Shown here piece after piece: positions 54,624 through 64,000 of a stretch of DNA of 64,000 nt. The stretch lies in contig JAQXDW010000114.1 in NCBI GenBank assembly GCA_029251165.1, positions 1-64,000 on the forward strand, in the 5' to 3' direction. The notes under the pieces are model-generated. The model was not told the DNA's origin and searched no databases. It saw nothing but the letters and a program-made list of their open reading frames with translations. The first letter of the stretch is position 1, and the number at the start of each line of letters is the position of its first letter. Source of the stretch: Myxococcota bacterium (GTDB lineage: Bacteria > Myxococcota_A > UBA796). The position numbers and the translations under genes are program-made.

Positions 54624-55322
54624 ATGCCAACCCTCGTTACTGCATCTCTCATCGCGGCCCCCCTCATCTCCGGTGGGGTGAGCCGGCTCGGCGTAAAGTA
54701 CGTCGTCGCGCCTGGCTGGCACATCTACTGGGAGAACCCCGGCGAGACCGGGATCCCCACCACCATCGATCTCACGCTCCCCGAGGGCTTCACCGCCGGT
54801 CCGGTTCACTACCCCGGTCCGGAGACCTTCATGATGCCTGGTGACCTCACCAACTACGGCTACGAAGGTGAGGTGGTCATCCTGGCCGATCTGACCACTC
54901 CCGCCGCCCCCGTCTCCCTGTCCGGTGATGGTGCGATCGCTGCCGAGACGCGATGGCTGGCGTGTCGGGCAGAGCAGTGTGTTCCGGGCAGCGCGGCGCT
55001 GAGCCTCTCGCTCGCTGACCTGCCGGCCGAAGACGAGACCGCCGAATTCTTCCATCACCTCCCCGGTCCCCTCCCGGACACCGCCACCCAGCTGACCGAC
55101 GGCCTCACCACAACCATCACCCTGACCGGTCCGCAGGCGGGCGAGGTCTACCCCGACCTTGCCCTGGAGAGGGTGCTTGCTGCGCACTCCGTCACGCCCA
55201 GCTCGGACGGGCTCTCGGTTGTCCTGACGCTCAAGGAGACGCCCCCTGTCGGCGCTGCGGTGGTGATTCGGGTCGAGCTGCCGACAGGCGAGGCACACTA
55301 TCGGGTCGTCCTCGGCGGCTGA
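54624..55322 (+). CDS. DsbD N-terminal (DsbD-alpha/ScsB-like) domain protein
   Basis: The 232-residue protein shows GWHIYWENPGETGIPT (31-46), and WLACRAEQCVPG with Cys114 and Cys119, which fits the exported disulfide-exchange domain at the N-terminus of DsbD. The membrane electron-transfer part and C-terminal thioredoxin of DsbD are absent. A weak signal-like start (MPTLVTASLIAAPLISGG) fits export. It is followed 49 bases on by a redoxin lipoprotein, which suggests a redox pair in the periplasm. Confidence 0.75.
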   Translation: MPTLVTASLIAAPLISGGVSRLGVKYVVAPGWHIYWENPGETGIPTTIDLTLPEGFTAGPVHYPGPETFMMPGDLTNYGYEGEVVILADLTTPAAPVSLSGDGAIAAETRWLACRAEQCVPGSAALSLSLADLPAEDETAEFFHHLPGPLPDTATQLTDGLTTTITLTGPQAGEVYPDLALERVLAAHSVTPSSDGLSVVLTLKETPPVGAAVVIRVELPTGEAHYRVVLGG

Positions 55323-55371
55323 GCGGGTCCGGTTATCTCTCTGCCGGCCCCAACCCGGCCTGGGAGACTCC

Positions 55372-55986
55372 ATGCGCGTCCTGATCCTTGCACTTCCCCT
55401 CGCAGCCTGCAGCACATCTCAGGCCCTCAGTCCAGTTCCCGTCGATGAGGCGGGGCCGGCCAGTGTCGGCGCCGTCGCCCCGGGCTTCACCCTTCCCTCC
55501 GTCGAGGGCGGCGAGGTCAGCCTGTCCGGCTTTGCGGGCAAGACCGTGGTCCTGGAGTGGTTCAATCCCGGCTGTCCGTTCGTCAAGGATGTTCACGGAA
55601 ACGGCAAGATGGCCGAGGTCGCGGGGCAGTGGGTGAGCGACGATGTGGTCTGGGTTGCGATCAATTCAGGTGCACCGGGTAAGCAGGGCACCGGGCTGGA
55701 GGCGAACCGGGAGGCGCGCACGCAGTGGAACCTCAGCTACCCGGTGCTGCTCGATGAGTCCGGCGCGGTCGGTCAGCAGTACGGTGCGAAGACCACCCCG
55801 CACATGTACGTGATCGCACCGGACGGGATCCTGGTGTATGCCGGAGCGTTCTCGAACGCGCCGATGGGCCGGGTGGATGGCGAAGCGGAGATCAACCACG
55901 TCGCCGCTGCGCTCACCGACCTCGCGGCAGGACAGCCCGTCACCACTGCGACCGCGAAGCCCTGGGGATGCTCGGTGAAGTACTGA
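55372..55986 (+). CDS. Redoxin (AhpC/TSA family) lipoprotein
   Basis: The 204-residue lipoprotein (lipobox LPLAAC) has a thioredoxin fold with peroxiredoxin-like features: VGAVAPGFTLPSVEG, WFNPGCPFVK with a single active Cys68, and the cis-Pro region TTPHMYVI. It lacks a CXXC pair, so it may be a peroxidase or resolve through the Cys near the C-terminus (PWGCSVKY). It probably acts in the periplasm with the DsbD-N-like protein encoded just upstream. Confidence 0.88.
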   Translation: MRVLILALPLAACSTSQALSPVPVDEAGPASVGAVAPGFTLPSVEGGEVSLSGFAGKTVVLEWFNPGCPFVKDVHGNGKMAEVAGQWVSDDVVWVAINSGAPGKQGTGLEANREARTQWNLSYPVLLDESGAVGQQYGAKTTPHMYVIAPDGILVYAGAFSNAPMGRVDGEAEINHVAAALTDLAAGQPVTTATAKPWGCSVKY

Positions 55987-56097
55987 GCCGTAGCGGCGTC
56001 CAGTCTCTCATCAGCACATTGTATTTCGGACACTCTCTGTCCTGATCTCGACGCCCTCACCGGTTAAAACCCACAGGACTGAAGGTTGGAGAGCGTG

Positions 56098-56709
56098 ATG
56101 AAGTACGACAAGGGCGCCCGGGTTCAGATCAAGCCGGGCAACAACGGCGCCGGCGTCTGTGGCGAGGTCTTCTGGAAGGGTGCGAAGAAGTGGGGCGACG
56201 GAGAGCGCCTCGGTGTTCGTGGAGACGATGGCGAGACCTACTGGATCGATGACGATGGTGTCGAAGCCACCGATCAGAAGTCCGCTCCGCCGGAGCCTGG
56301 CCTGACCTACTCCAAGGGAGATCGGGTCAAGTTCAAGAACCGTGGCCAGGAAGGACGGGGCAGCGTGTTCTGGATCGGCGACAGCCGCAATGGTCCAGGT
56401 CAGCGTCTCGGCATCAACGACGATGACGGCGAGGATGCCGTGTGGCTCGATGCCCGCTTCGCCAGTCCCCTGCCTGAGGACGAAGACACTGCTCCGCAGC
56501 AGTCCGGCTCTTACGGCGGCGGCGGCGGCTCATACGGCGGCGGCGGCTCTTACGGCGGCGGCGGCGGTGGTCAAGACGCTGATGACGGCGCGCCGTGGAC
56601 CCCGCCGGTCGATCCCAGCAAGATGCCTGCACCGCCGCCGATCGATGACGGCTTCGCGGACTCGTATGCTGCCTCTCAGGACGACGACGAAGACGACGCG
56701 CCCTGGTAG
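56098..56709 (+). CDS. Two-repeat beta-domain protein with Gly-rich and acidic tail
   Basis: The 203-residue protein has two similar units of about 50 residues: KGARVQIKPGNNGAG with GEVFWKGAKKWGDGERLGV, and KGDRVKFKNRGQEG with GSVFWIGDSRNGPGQRLGI. Each probably forms a small SH3-like barrel. A run of SYGGGG units, a Pro-rich stretch and an acidic end (DDDEDDAPW) follow. There is no signal peptide. GGAG lies upstream of ATG 56098. The family is unknown to me; binding of nucleic acid or protein is possible. Confidence 0.7.
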   Translation: MKYDKGARVQIKPGNNGAGVCGEVFWKGAKKWGDGERLGVRGDDGETYWIDDDGVEATDQKSAPPEPGLTYSKGDRVKFKNRGQEGRGSVFWIGDSRNGPGQRLGINDDDGEDAVWLDARFASPLPEDEDTAPQQSGSYGGGGGSYGGGGSYGGGGGGQDADDGAPWTPPVDPSKMPAPPPIDDGFADSYAASQDDDEDDAPW

Positions 56710-56715
56710 CGGAGA

Positions 56716-56871
56716 TCAGCCGCCAGCGGCCGGGCAGCCGCCGAGCAGCGCGCTGATCATGCTGCACAGCGAGGTGGCGTCGCCGCCGGCCAGCTCGGCA
56801 GCGGCGAAGGCGAGCCCTGGAATCAGGAGGCCGCCAGCAATGAGTCCGCGTCGAATCCAGGTCTTCTTCAT
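56716..56871 (-). CDS. 51-residue secreted peptide precursor with two Cys
   Basis: ATG 56871 follows GGAG at seven bases. The product starts MKKTWIRRGLIAGGLLIPGLAFA, a typical signal peptide. It leaves a mature peptide of about 28 residues, AAELAGGDATSLCSMIS and then ALLGGCPAAGG, with two Cys that could form a disulfide. No immunity or transporter gene is adjacent. It may be a small envelope or signalling peptide, or a bacteriocin-like product; this is inference from size only. It is convergent with the Gly-rich gene, 6 bases away. Confidence 0.6.
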   Translation of the reverse strand: MKKTWIRRGLIAGGLLIPGLAFAAAELAGGDATSLCSMISALLGGCPAAGG

Positions 56872-56960
56872 GTCATGCTCCAGCATGTTGAGGGGCCACC
56901 TGGAGACTACCCGCCCCTGACGGCAAGTGAGACCGAAATTCGTCGCCACCCCAGGCAAGA

Positions 56961-56993
56961 GCGCCGCGCGGATCACATGAGTCCGCGCGGCGC
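56961..56993 (-). terminator. Strong hairpin after the isocitrate dehydrogenase gene
   Basis: GCGCCGCGCGGA (56961-56972) pairs perfectly with TCCGCGCGGCGC (56982-56993) around a 9-base loop. It lies 34 bases after the stop of the isocitrate dehydrogenase gene on the minus strand. No T run follows. It may stop transcription of icd before the small peptide gene, which has its own start region. Confidence 0.7.
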
Positions 56994-57027
56994 TGCTGGT
57001 GTGCCCTGCTGGGCCTGTACGGACCGA

Positions 57028-59250
<2,223 letters not shown>

Positions 59251-59500
59251 GGGCGTCCTCGTGGTCCGGTTTGGACCCCAGCCTTATCCCGTTGTCGTGC
59301 CGTCGTCGGACAGCCGGATGTCTCGGAGGATTCCAGCGAAGAGAGGGGGCCTCTGGAGGCCATCGCGATCTGACGCCTTCGGCTCACCACGAGGTCGACG
59401 AGGCCGGAGGATGCGATGACGCTGCTGGCGACTCTGTGCATGGAAGCCAGCGCGCTGATCTGTCGGGTGGAGGCCGCGGTGCTTCAGCCGACGAAGCGGA
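59251..59500. promoter_or_regulatory. Upstream region of icd with a small leader hairpin
   Basis: This 250-base space lies between the icd start and the stop of the monooxygenase-like gene, both on the minus strand. GGTCC (59263-59267) pairs with GGACC (59273-59277) just before the icd ribosome site, and GGCCTC (59349-59354) pairs with GAGGCC (59357-59362). No gene is credible here. The space should contain the icd promoter. I see no riboswitch that I recognise. Confidence 0.3.
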
Positions 59501-60397
59501 TCACCCGGTCAGGCGCTTCACTGCGTCGTGGAACTCGCGGACCAGGTCCTCGACGATCTCCCCGATCGGCTTGATGCCGTGGATCTCTGCGACCCCGTGC
59601 CCGGCGCTCCAGATCTCCTTCCACCGCTTTGCGCCCTCCGGGGTGCGGTCGGGGGTCCAGTCCTCCGGCAGGGAGGCCCGCAGGAAGTTGGCGTGAACGC
59701 CGCTGACCTTGTCGGTGTAGACGATCTCTTCCGGACCGGAGGAGACGACCATCTCCTTGTAGGCATCCTGAGCACCACACTCCGTGGAGGCGATGAAGCG
59801 GGTCCCCATGTAGACCAGCTCTGCTCCCAGCGCGAGGCTGGCGGCGATCTGCCGCCCGGTGGAGATGGCACCCGCAGCGATGACGGGCACCGAGAGGTTC
59901 TGCTCCAGGTACGGAATCAGCGCATAGGGGGTGAGCCGTCCGGCGTGTCCGCCCGCGCCAGCAGAGACGCCGATGATCGCATCGACTCCAGCAGACTCCG
60001 CCTTTCTGGCATGCCGCATGTTGATGACGTCGTGGAAGACGGTCGCCCCGGCGGCCTTGGCCCGCTGCACGAACGGGGTGGGGTTGCCGTAGCTGGTGAT
60101 CCAGACGGGAACCTCGAACTCTTCGCACAGCGCGACGTCGGCCAGCAGGCGCTCGGGGTTGGTGAGCTGGATGGTCATGTTGATCGCGAATGGCCGGTCC
60201 GTCTTGCGGCGAAGCCACTCCAGGTCCGCGCGAAACGCCTCGACAGTCCGGGCATTGAGCGACGGCATCGAGCCGAGGATCCCGGCCTCAGCGCAGGCCA
60301 GGAGCATCTCTTTGTTGGAGATGATGAACATCGGCGCGCTGACGATGGGGTACTTCAGGCCTAGGCGACGAGAGAGTGCGGTGGATGGTATCGACAT
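59501..60397 (-). CDS. Nitronate monooxygenase-like flavoprotein
   Basis: The 298-residue protein is a TIM-barrel FMN enzyme of the nitronate monooxygenase/enoyl-ACP reductase II type. It has YPIVSAPMFIISN at the start, FAINMTIQLTNPE, GVSAGAGGHAG (the usual pattern is GGGHAG, with the active His) and AGAISTGRQIAASLALGAELVYMGTRF. The substrate may be a nitroalkane or another small compound. ATG 60397 is the natural start. It is 10 bases after the unknown lipoprotein gene, so the two form an operon. Confidence 0.85.
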   Translation of the reverse strand: MSIPSTALSRRLGLKYPIVSAPMFIISNKEMLLACAEAGILGSMPSLNARTVEAFRADLEWLRRKTDRPFAINMTIQLTNPERLLADVALCEEFEVPVWITSYGNPTPFVQRAKAAGATVFHDVINMRHARKAESAGVDAIIGVSAGAGGHAGRLTPYALIPYLEQNLSVPVIAAGAISTGRQIAASLALGAELVYMGTRFIASTECGAQDAYKEMVVSSGPEEIVYTDKVSGVHANFLRASLPEDWTPDRTPEGAKRWKEIWSAGHGVAEIHGIKPIGEIVEDLVREFHDAVKRLTG

Positions 60398-60407
60398 GGG
60401 CTTCGGT

Positions 60408-61235
60408 CTATCGCTCACCCCGTCTGTCCACCACCCCGTCGGCCTCCATCGACAGACACACCGCCAGCGCCTGCCGCTCCCGCCACAGGTGGTCGGCGCT
60501 GCTGCACCGGCACTGCCAGCTCCCGCTGTCGTCTCCAAGCTCCACGACGGCGTCCGTCATCCCGCTGGCGGCCTCGGTGAGCACCGCGTGGCCGCCGGGA
60601 ATGGCGATGGTGGTGGGATCGCCGTGGGGGCTGACCAGGGCTGCGATGGCTGCGGCGTCTGGAGCACGGGTCAGGGGCTGACAGGTGATGTCGAGCACCG
60701 AGAGCTGGTGGCCGTCGGGGTGGAAGCGCCAGGTGAGGTCACCGTCAGGCTGCGGGGGATGGGGGGCCTGCACCGAGAGCGGGACGCCGGGCAGCGCGTG
60801 GCGGGTGGGCGGCGCGGGCGGCTCCAGCACCAGCGAGCGGCAGGTGGACTCCAGGATCGCGGCGTCCGCTGGCTGGCCGGTGCAGGTCGCCTGGATGAAC
60901 GGCCCGTCCTCGGCGGCGGCCTTGAGCACGGTGAGCACCGTTCGCCCCCGCTGCGTGCCCATCGCCAGCACGGTCAGCGGGTCGGGCTGCTCGACGCGGA
61001 CGGCACCCTCGAGCAGGTCGGCGGCGGTCAGGGGCACCCGTGCAGGCTCGTCGATGCGGATGGTCGGTGAGCCGTCGAGGTCCGCGAGGTCGAGCTGGAT
61101 CCCGGCGCGCAGGATCTCCGCCACGCCGTCGGGCACGGTGAGGGTGTAGCCGACCCCAGCGACGGCGCCGGAGGCCAGGGAAGAGGCCTCGGTGGGAGGA
61201 GCCTCGGTGGTGCAGGACAGGGCGAGGAGGAGCAT
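60408..61235 (-). CDS. Predicted lipoprotein of unknown function
   Basis: The 275-residue protein starts MLLLALSCTTE: seven residues before the lipid Cys. AAGGA lies in front of ATG 61235. A GTG eight codons upstream is possible and would give a longer signal. The body is beta-rich with Cys residues (QATCTGQ, LESTCRSL, LDITCQPL, WQCRCSS). No domain is recognised. It is upstream of the nitronate monooxygenase-like gene by 10 bases. Confidence 0.65.
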   Translation of the reverse strand: MLLLALSCTTEAPPTEASSLASGAVAGVGYTLTVPDGVAEILRAGIQLDLADLDGSPTIRIDEPARVPLTAADLLEGAVRVEQPDPLTVLAMGTQRGRTVLTVLKAAAEDGPFIQATCTGQPADAAILESTCRSLVLEPPAPPTRHALPGVPLSVQAPHPPQPDGDLTWRFHPDGHQLSVLDITCQPLTRAPDAAAIAALVSPHGDPTTIAIPGGHAVLTEAASGMTDAVVELGDDSGSWQCRCSSADHLWRERQALAVCLSMEADGVVDRRGER

Positions 61236-61363
61236 GGCGATATCCTTCGAGGCTGACACCCTACCCCGACCCCCCGCGCGCCGGCGTGGCTCCTGCGGCA
61301 ACAAACGCTGCGCCGGAAGTCGATCCAGGATCGTCGCGGGCAGACATCGGGATAGCCACAGGC

Positions 61364-61783
61364 ATGGTCGATGCTCCTGCCACTGCTGCAATCGTCACCG
61401 CTCAGCTGCTCGCCATGGCCGCCGCCGTCGTCCTCGACCTGTGGCTGACCGGCGGCTTCGGCCTCGTCTTGCCGGTGGTGGTCAGCGGACTGGTCGGGGC
61501 GATGGCGATGATGTTCGTCGGCAGCCGCCGCGCGGGCTGGCCCACTCGTCCAGAGACGTGGCGGGTGGCGTGGTGGAGCGCGGCGGCGCACTGGGCGGCG
61601 GGGGCGGCGGCATACGCGGCCCTCTACTTCTCCGATCCGACCGGCTATGCGTTCGGTCCGGCGGGCCTGCTCCTCGCGGCCCCGGTCCTCGGCTTGCTGC
61701 CGGGCGGCGCGGCCCTGGTGCTCACGATGTGCGCCGGGGACGGCGTCCGGACCGCCCTCGAGGTGACCGACCCTACGATCTGA
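61364..61783 (+). CDS. Small multi-pass membrane protein
   Basis: The 139-residue protein (start at Met 61364) has hydrophobic segments near residues 7-27, 32-52, 75-92 and 102-125. A tract with RRAGWPTRPETWRVAWW joins the second and third. No family is recognised. An in-frame GTG at 61286 would add 26 residues. The stop region overlaps the convergent YqaE gene by 11 bases. Confidence 0.55.
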   Translation: MVDAPATAAIVTAQLLAMAAAVVLDLWLTGGFGLVLPVVVSGLVGAMAMMFVGSRRAGWPTRPETWRVAWWSAAAHWAAGAAAYAALYFSDPTGYAFGPAGLLLAAPVLGLLPGGAALVLTMCAGDGVRTALEVTDPTI

Positions 61784-61940
61784 CGCTGGTCATGACCAGC
61801 CAGAGGGCGTGGATCATGCCGGGCAGGCCGCCGATGAAGCAGAGCACGATGTTGATGAGCAGGTGCTTGGAGATGCCCGCCTGGAGAAGCACAGCGACAG
61901 GCGGCAGAAAGACGGCGAGGAGGATGCGGACGAGGCTCAT
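61773..61940 (-). CDS. YqaE/Pmp3 family membrane protein
   Basis: The 55-residue protein has the two-helix Pmp3 layout, with LLAVFLPPVAVLLQAG, then INIVLCFIGGLPGMIHALW. The FLPP and GxxPG turns are typical. Pmp3 proteins are small hydrophobic membrane proteins linked to ion balance and stress in other organisms. The Met at 61940 is preferred to one nine codons earlier. It is divergent from the prolyl oligopeptidase gene across 113 bases. Confidence 0.9.
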   Translation of the reverse strand: MSLVRILLAVFLPPVAVLLQAGISKHLLINIVLCFIGGLPGMIHALWLVMTSVRS

Positions 61941-62053
61941 GGTGGCTCCAGGAGAGGATGTTCGCATGCCCTACGTCGTCGGCCGGGATTCTATGCCGGG
62001 TTTTTCTGCTGCGGTCAGCTATAAGTTGCCGAAGAGCCAGCCCCGGAGCCCTC

Positions 62054-64000
62054 ATGTTGCTGTTCATCCTTGCCTGCGGACCCAAAGACGAGACCCCGAC
62101 CAGCGGCGTCGGTGCCCAGATGGCCGCCGTCCTCGATCTTGCGGAGCGCGGCGACGTCGTCGACACCCTCCACGGCGTCACCGTCCCGGATCCCTACCGC
62201 TGGATGGAAGACGCCGACTCTGAGGCGGTCCAGTCCTGGACGGGTCGCCGCAACGATGCCTTCATGAAGTACACCGACAGCCTCGCCCAGAAAACGTGGC
62301 TGTACGAGCGCTTTCAGTACCTCTGGCGCTACGACGACGAGTCCACTCCCGACCCCTGCCTCCTCTCCGATGCGGTGATCTACGAGACCAAGAAGGCGGA
62401 CCAGGACAAGTGGGTGGTCCACATGAAGGACACCCCAGACGGTGAGGGCCGGGTTGTCCTCGATCCGAACACCTGGGGCGAGATCGAGACCCTCTCCTTC
62501 TTCACGCCCTCTCCCGACTGCTCCCTGGTGGCCTTCGGCAAGAGCCAGGGCGGCGACGAGAACCCGGTCATCTCAGTGATGGACCTCGCGACCGGCGAGA
62601 TCCTCCCGGACACCTTCCAGGGCTGGAAGCACGGCTGGGTGAGCTGGAAGCACGACAACTCCGGCTTCTACTACACCGCCAAGCCCCTCGCAGAGGAGGT
62701 CGAGGTCGAGGGGGACCACGAGTACTGGCACCGTGGCTGGGAGCACACCATCGGCACCACCGCTGAGTCCGACACCCTCGTCCACTTCGACCCGGACGTC
62801 CGGGAGACCTGGAACGGGATCTGGCTGTCGGAGGACGGCGCGTGGCAGATGTTCTACCGGGGGCTGTTCAACGTCAACCGCCTGTGGATTGCGCCGGCGG
62901 ACGGCTCCGGAGAGAAGGTCGCGATGACCGACCACATGGACTTTGAGTACGACGTCGACGTGGTCGGAGACACGGTGTTCATCAAGACCGACTGGGATGC
63001 ACCCAACTACCGGGTGATGGTCGTTGATGCCGCCGCGCCCCAGCAGGAAAACTGGACGGAGTTCATCCCCGAGTCCGCCGACAAGCTCTCCAGCATCGCC
63101 GCCATCGACGGCCACCTCTACGCCACCTACCAGCACAACGCGGCCACCGAGATCGTGGTCTACACCCTCGATGGCGAGAAGAAGCAGAGCGTAGAGCTGC
63201 CCACCGTCGGCAGCGCGCGGGTCTGGGGCTACAACAGCAAGCCTGGCGTCTGGGTCAGCTTCTCTTCGTTTGCCCACCCCTCCACCGTCTATACCTACGA
63301 CGTCGACGCCAACGCCCTGACCCTCTACAAGGAGTCCCCCATCGACATCGACGCCTCCAGCATCGGCGTCGAGCAGGTCTGGTACGACTCAAAGGACGGG
63401 ACGAAGGTCAGCATGTTCGTCATCCGCGACGTGCGCTCAGAGGGCCCGATTCCGTTCCTGCTGACCGGCTACGGCGGCTTCAACATCTCCATGACCCCCC
63501 GCTTCTCCACCCGCACCGCGGTCTGGCTGGAGGCCGGCGGCGGCATCGCGATCCCCAACCTTCGCGGCGGCGGGGAGTACGGTCGGGAGTGGCACGAGGG
63601 CGGAATGCGGGATCAGAAGCAGAACGTGTTCGACGACTTCATCGCGGCCGGGGAGTGGCTGGAGAGCAGCGGCAACACCACCCGCGATCAGCTCGCCATC
63701 TCCGGCGGCAGCAACGGCGGCCTGCTGGTCTCTGCGGCGGTCACCCAGCGCCCGGAGCTGTTCGAGGCGGTGCTCTGCGCGGTCCCGCTGACCGACATGG
63801 TCCGGTTCCACAAGTTCGGCCTCGCCAACATCTGGACCGAGGAGTACGGCAGCGCCGATGATCCGGAGATGTTCCCGCACATCCTCGCCTACTCGCCGGT
63901 CCACAACGTCGAGCAGGGCACCGACTACCCGGCGATCCTGGTGACCGGAAGCGAGAACGATGCCCGCACCGCGCCGGTCCATGCGCGCAAGTTCATGGCG
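62054..64000 (+). CDS. Prolyl oligopeptidase family lipoprotein, cut by the right edge
   Basis: The frame opens at ATG 62054 after GGAG and runs 649 codons to the window end. It starts MLLFILACGPKDE, a seven-residue signal before the lipid Cys, so it is probably an envelope serine peptidase. The N-terminal VPDPYRWMED block and beta-propeller match S9A oligopeptidases. The hydrolase part has GGSNGGLL with Ser553, and NDAR with Asp636. The catalytic His should lie beyond the edge. The family cleaves short proline-containing peptides. Confidence 0.92.
   Translation, partial: MLLFILACGPKDETPTSGVGAQMAAVLDLAERGDVVDTLHGVTVPDPYRWMEDADSEAVQSWTGRRNDAFMKYTDSLAQKTWLYERFQYLWRYDDESTPDPCLLSDAVIYETKKADQDKWVVHMKDTPDGEGRVVLDPNTWGEIETLSFFTPSPDCSLVAFGKSQGGDENPVISVMDLATGEILPDTFQGWKHGWVSWKHDNSGFYYTAKPLAEEVEVEGDHEYWHRGWEHTIGTTAESDTLVHFDPDVRETWNGIWLSEDGAWQMFYRGLFNVNRLWIAPADGSGEKVAMTDHMDFEYDVDVVGDTVFIKTDWDAPNYRVMVVDAAAPQQENWTEFIPESADKLSSIAAIDGHLYATYQHNAATEIVVYTLDGEKKQSVELPTVGSARVWGYNSKPGVWVSFSSFAHPSTVYTYDVDANALTLYKESPIDIDASSIGVEQVWYDSKDGTKVSMFVIRDVRSEGPIPFLLTGYGGFNISMTPRFSTRTAVWLEAGGGIAIPNLRGGGEYGREWHEGGMRDQKQNVFDDFIAAGEWLESSGNTTRDQLAISGGSNGGLLVSAAVTQRPELFEAVLCAVPLTDMVRFHKFGLANIWTEEYGSADDPEMFPHILAYSPVHNVEQGTDYPAILVTGSENDARTAPVHARKFMA

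Overview
The window is GC-rich, densely coding DNA with no IS element, CRISPR array, rRNA or tRNA that I could find. Gene content points to a Myxococcota-type (former Deltaproteobacteria) bacterium. The signs are many lipoproteins with Asp/Thr-rich tails after the lipid Cys, FG-GAP/VCBS and CRTAC1/UnbV surface proteins, a Ser/Thr kinase fused to a SUMF-like domain, a NifA-like sigma-54 activator, TPR proteins and a bacterial RIO1-type kinase. The taxonomy is inference from gene families, not from a marker gene.

Layout. 1-305 holds a lipoprotein cut by the left edge. 425-8740 is one tightly coupled minus-strand operon: RDD, SpoIIM/DUF95, DUF4129, DUF4350, MoxR ATPase, DUF58, MOSC and a GAF/AAA+/Fis regulator. 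8791-16187 is mostly minus-strand envelope genes (3D/MltA-like protein, small secreted proteins, DUF6569, TPR) plus pdxJ and one plus-strand FG-GAP lipoprotein. 16283-19614 is a kinase-PEGA-SUMF gene coupled to a zinc-ribbon membrane protein. 20586-27175 has a second FG-GAP lipoprotein, a threonine aldolase-type enzyme, an EF-hand lipoprotein coupled to a sulfatase-like lipoprotein and a DUF6172 gene, an NHL-type lipoprotein and a MaoC dehydratase. 27252-29719 pairs a membrane nucleotide cyclase with a pentapeptide-repeat protein. 30051-35816 is a four-gene minus-strand operon of exported proteins in which every junction is a 4-base ATGA overlap.

36501-39259 has a DUF349 protein and a RIO1-like kinase, ending in a strong hairpin. 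39358-43989 has Asp-rich lipoproteins, a duplicated PKD lipoprotein and an FKBP. 44196-49459 has small membrane and unknown proteins, a DEAD-box helicase, a ketopantoate reductase-like enzyme and a possibly frameshifted gene. 49460-55986 has an M16 peptidase, an AlaX-type editing enzyme, a D12 adenine methyltransferase, a soluble DsbD-N-like protein and a redoxin. 56098-64000 has a Gly-rich repeat protein, a 51-residue secreted peptide, monomeric isocitrate dehydrogenase, a nitronate monooxygenase-like protein, a YqaE/Pmp3 protein and a prolyl oligopeptidase cut by the right edge.

Two themes run through the window. First, many adjacent genes share 4-base ATGA/GTGA overlaps, so translation is probably coupled. 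Second, there is a large set of exported lipoproteins, several with signal peptides of only 7-8 residues before the lipid Cys and no basic residue. Several intergenic spaces carry repeats or palindromes that look like operators, some spaced at about one helical turn.
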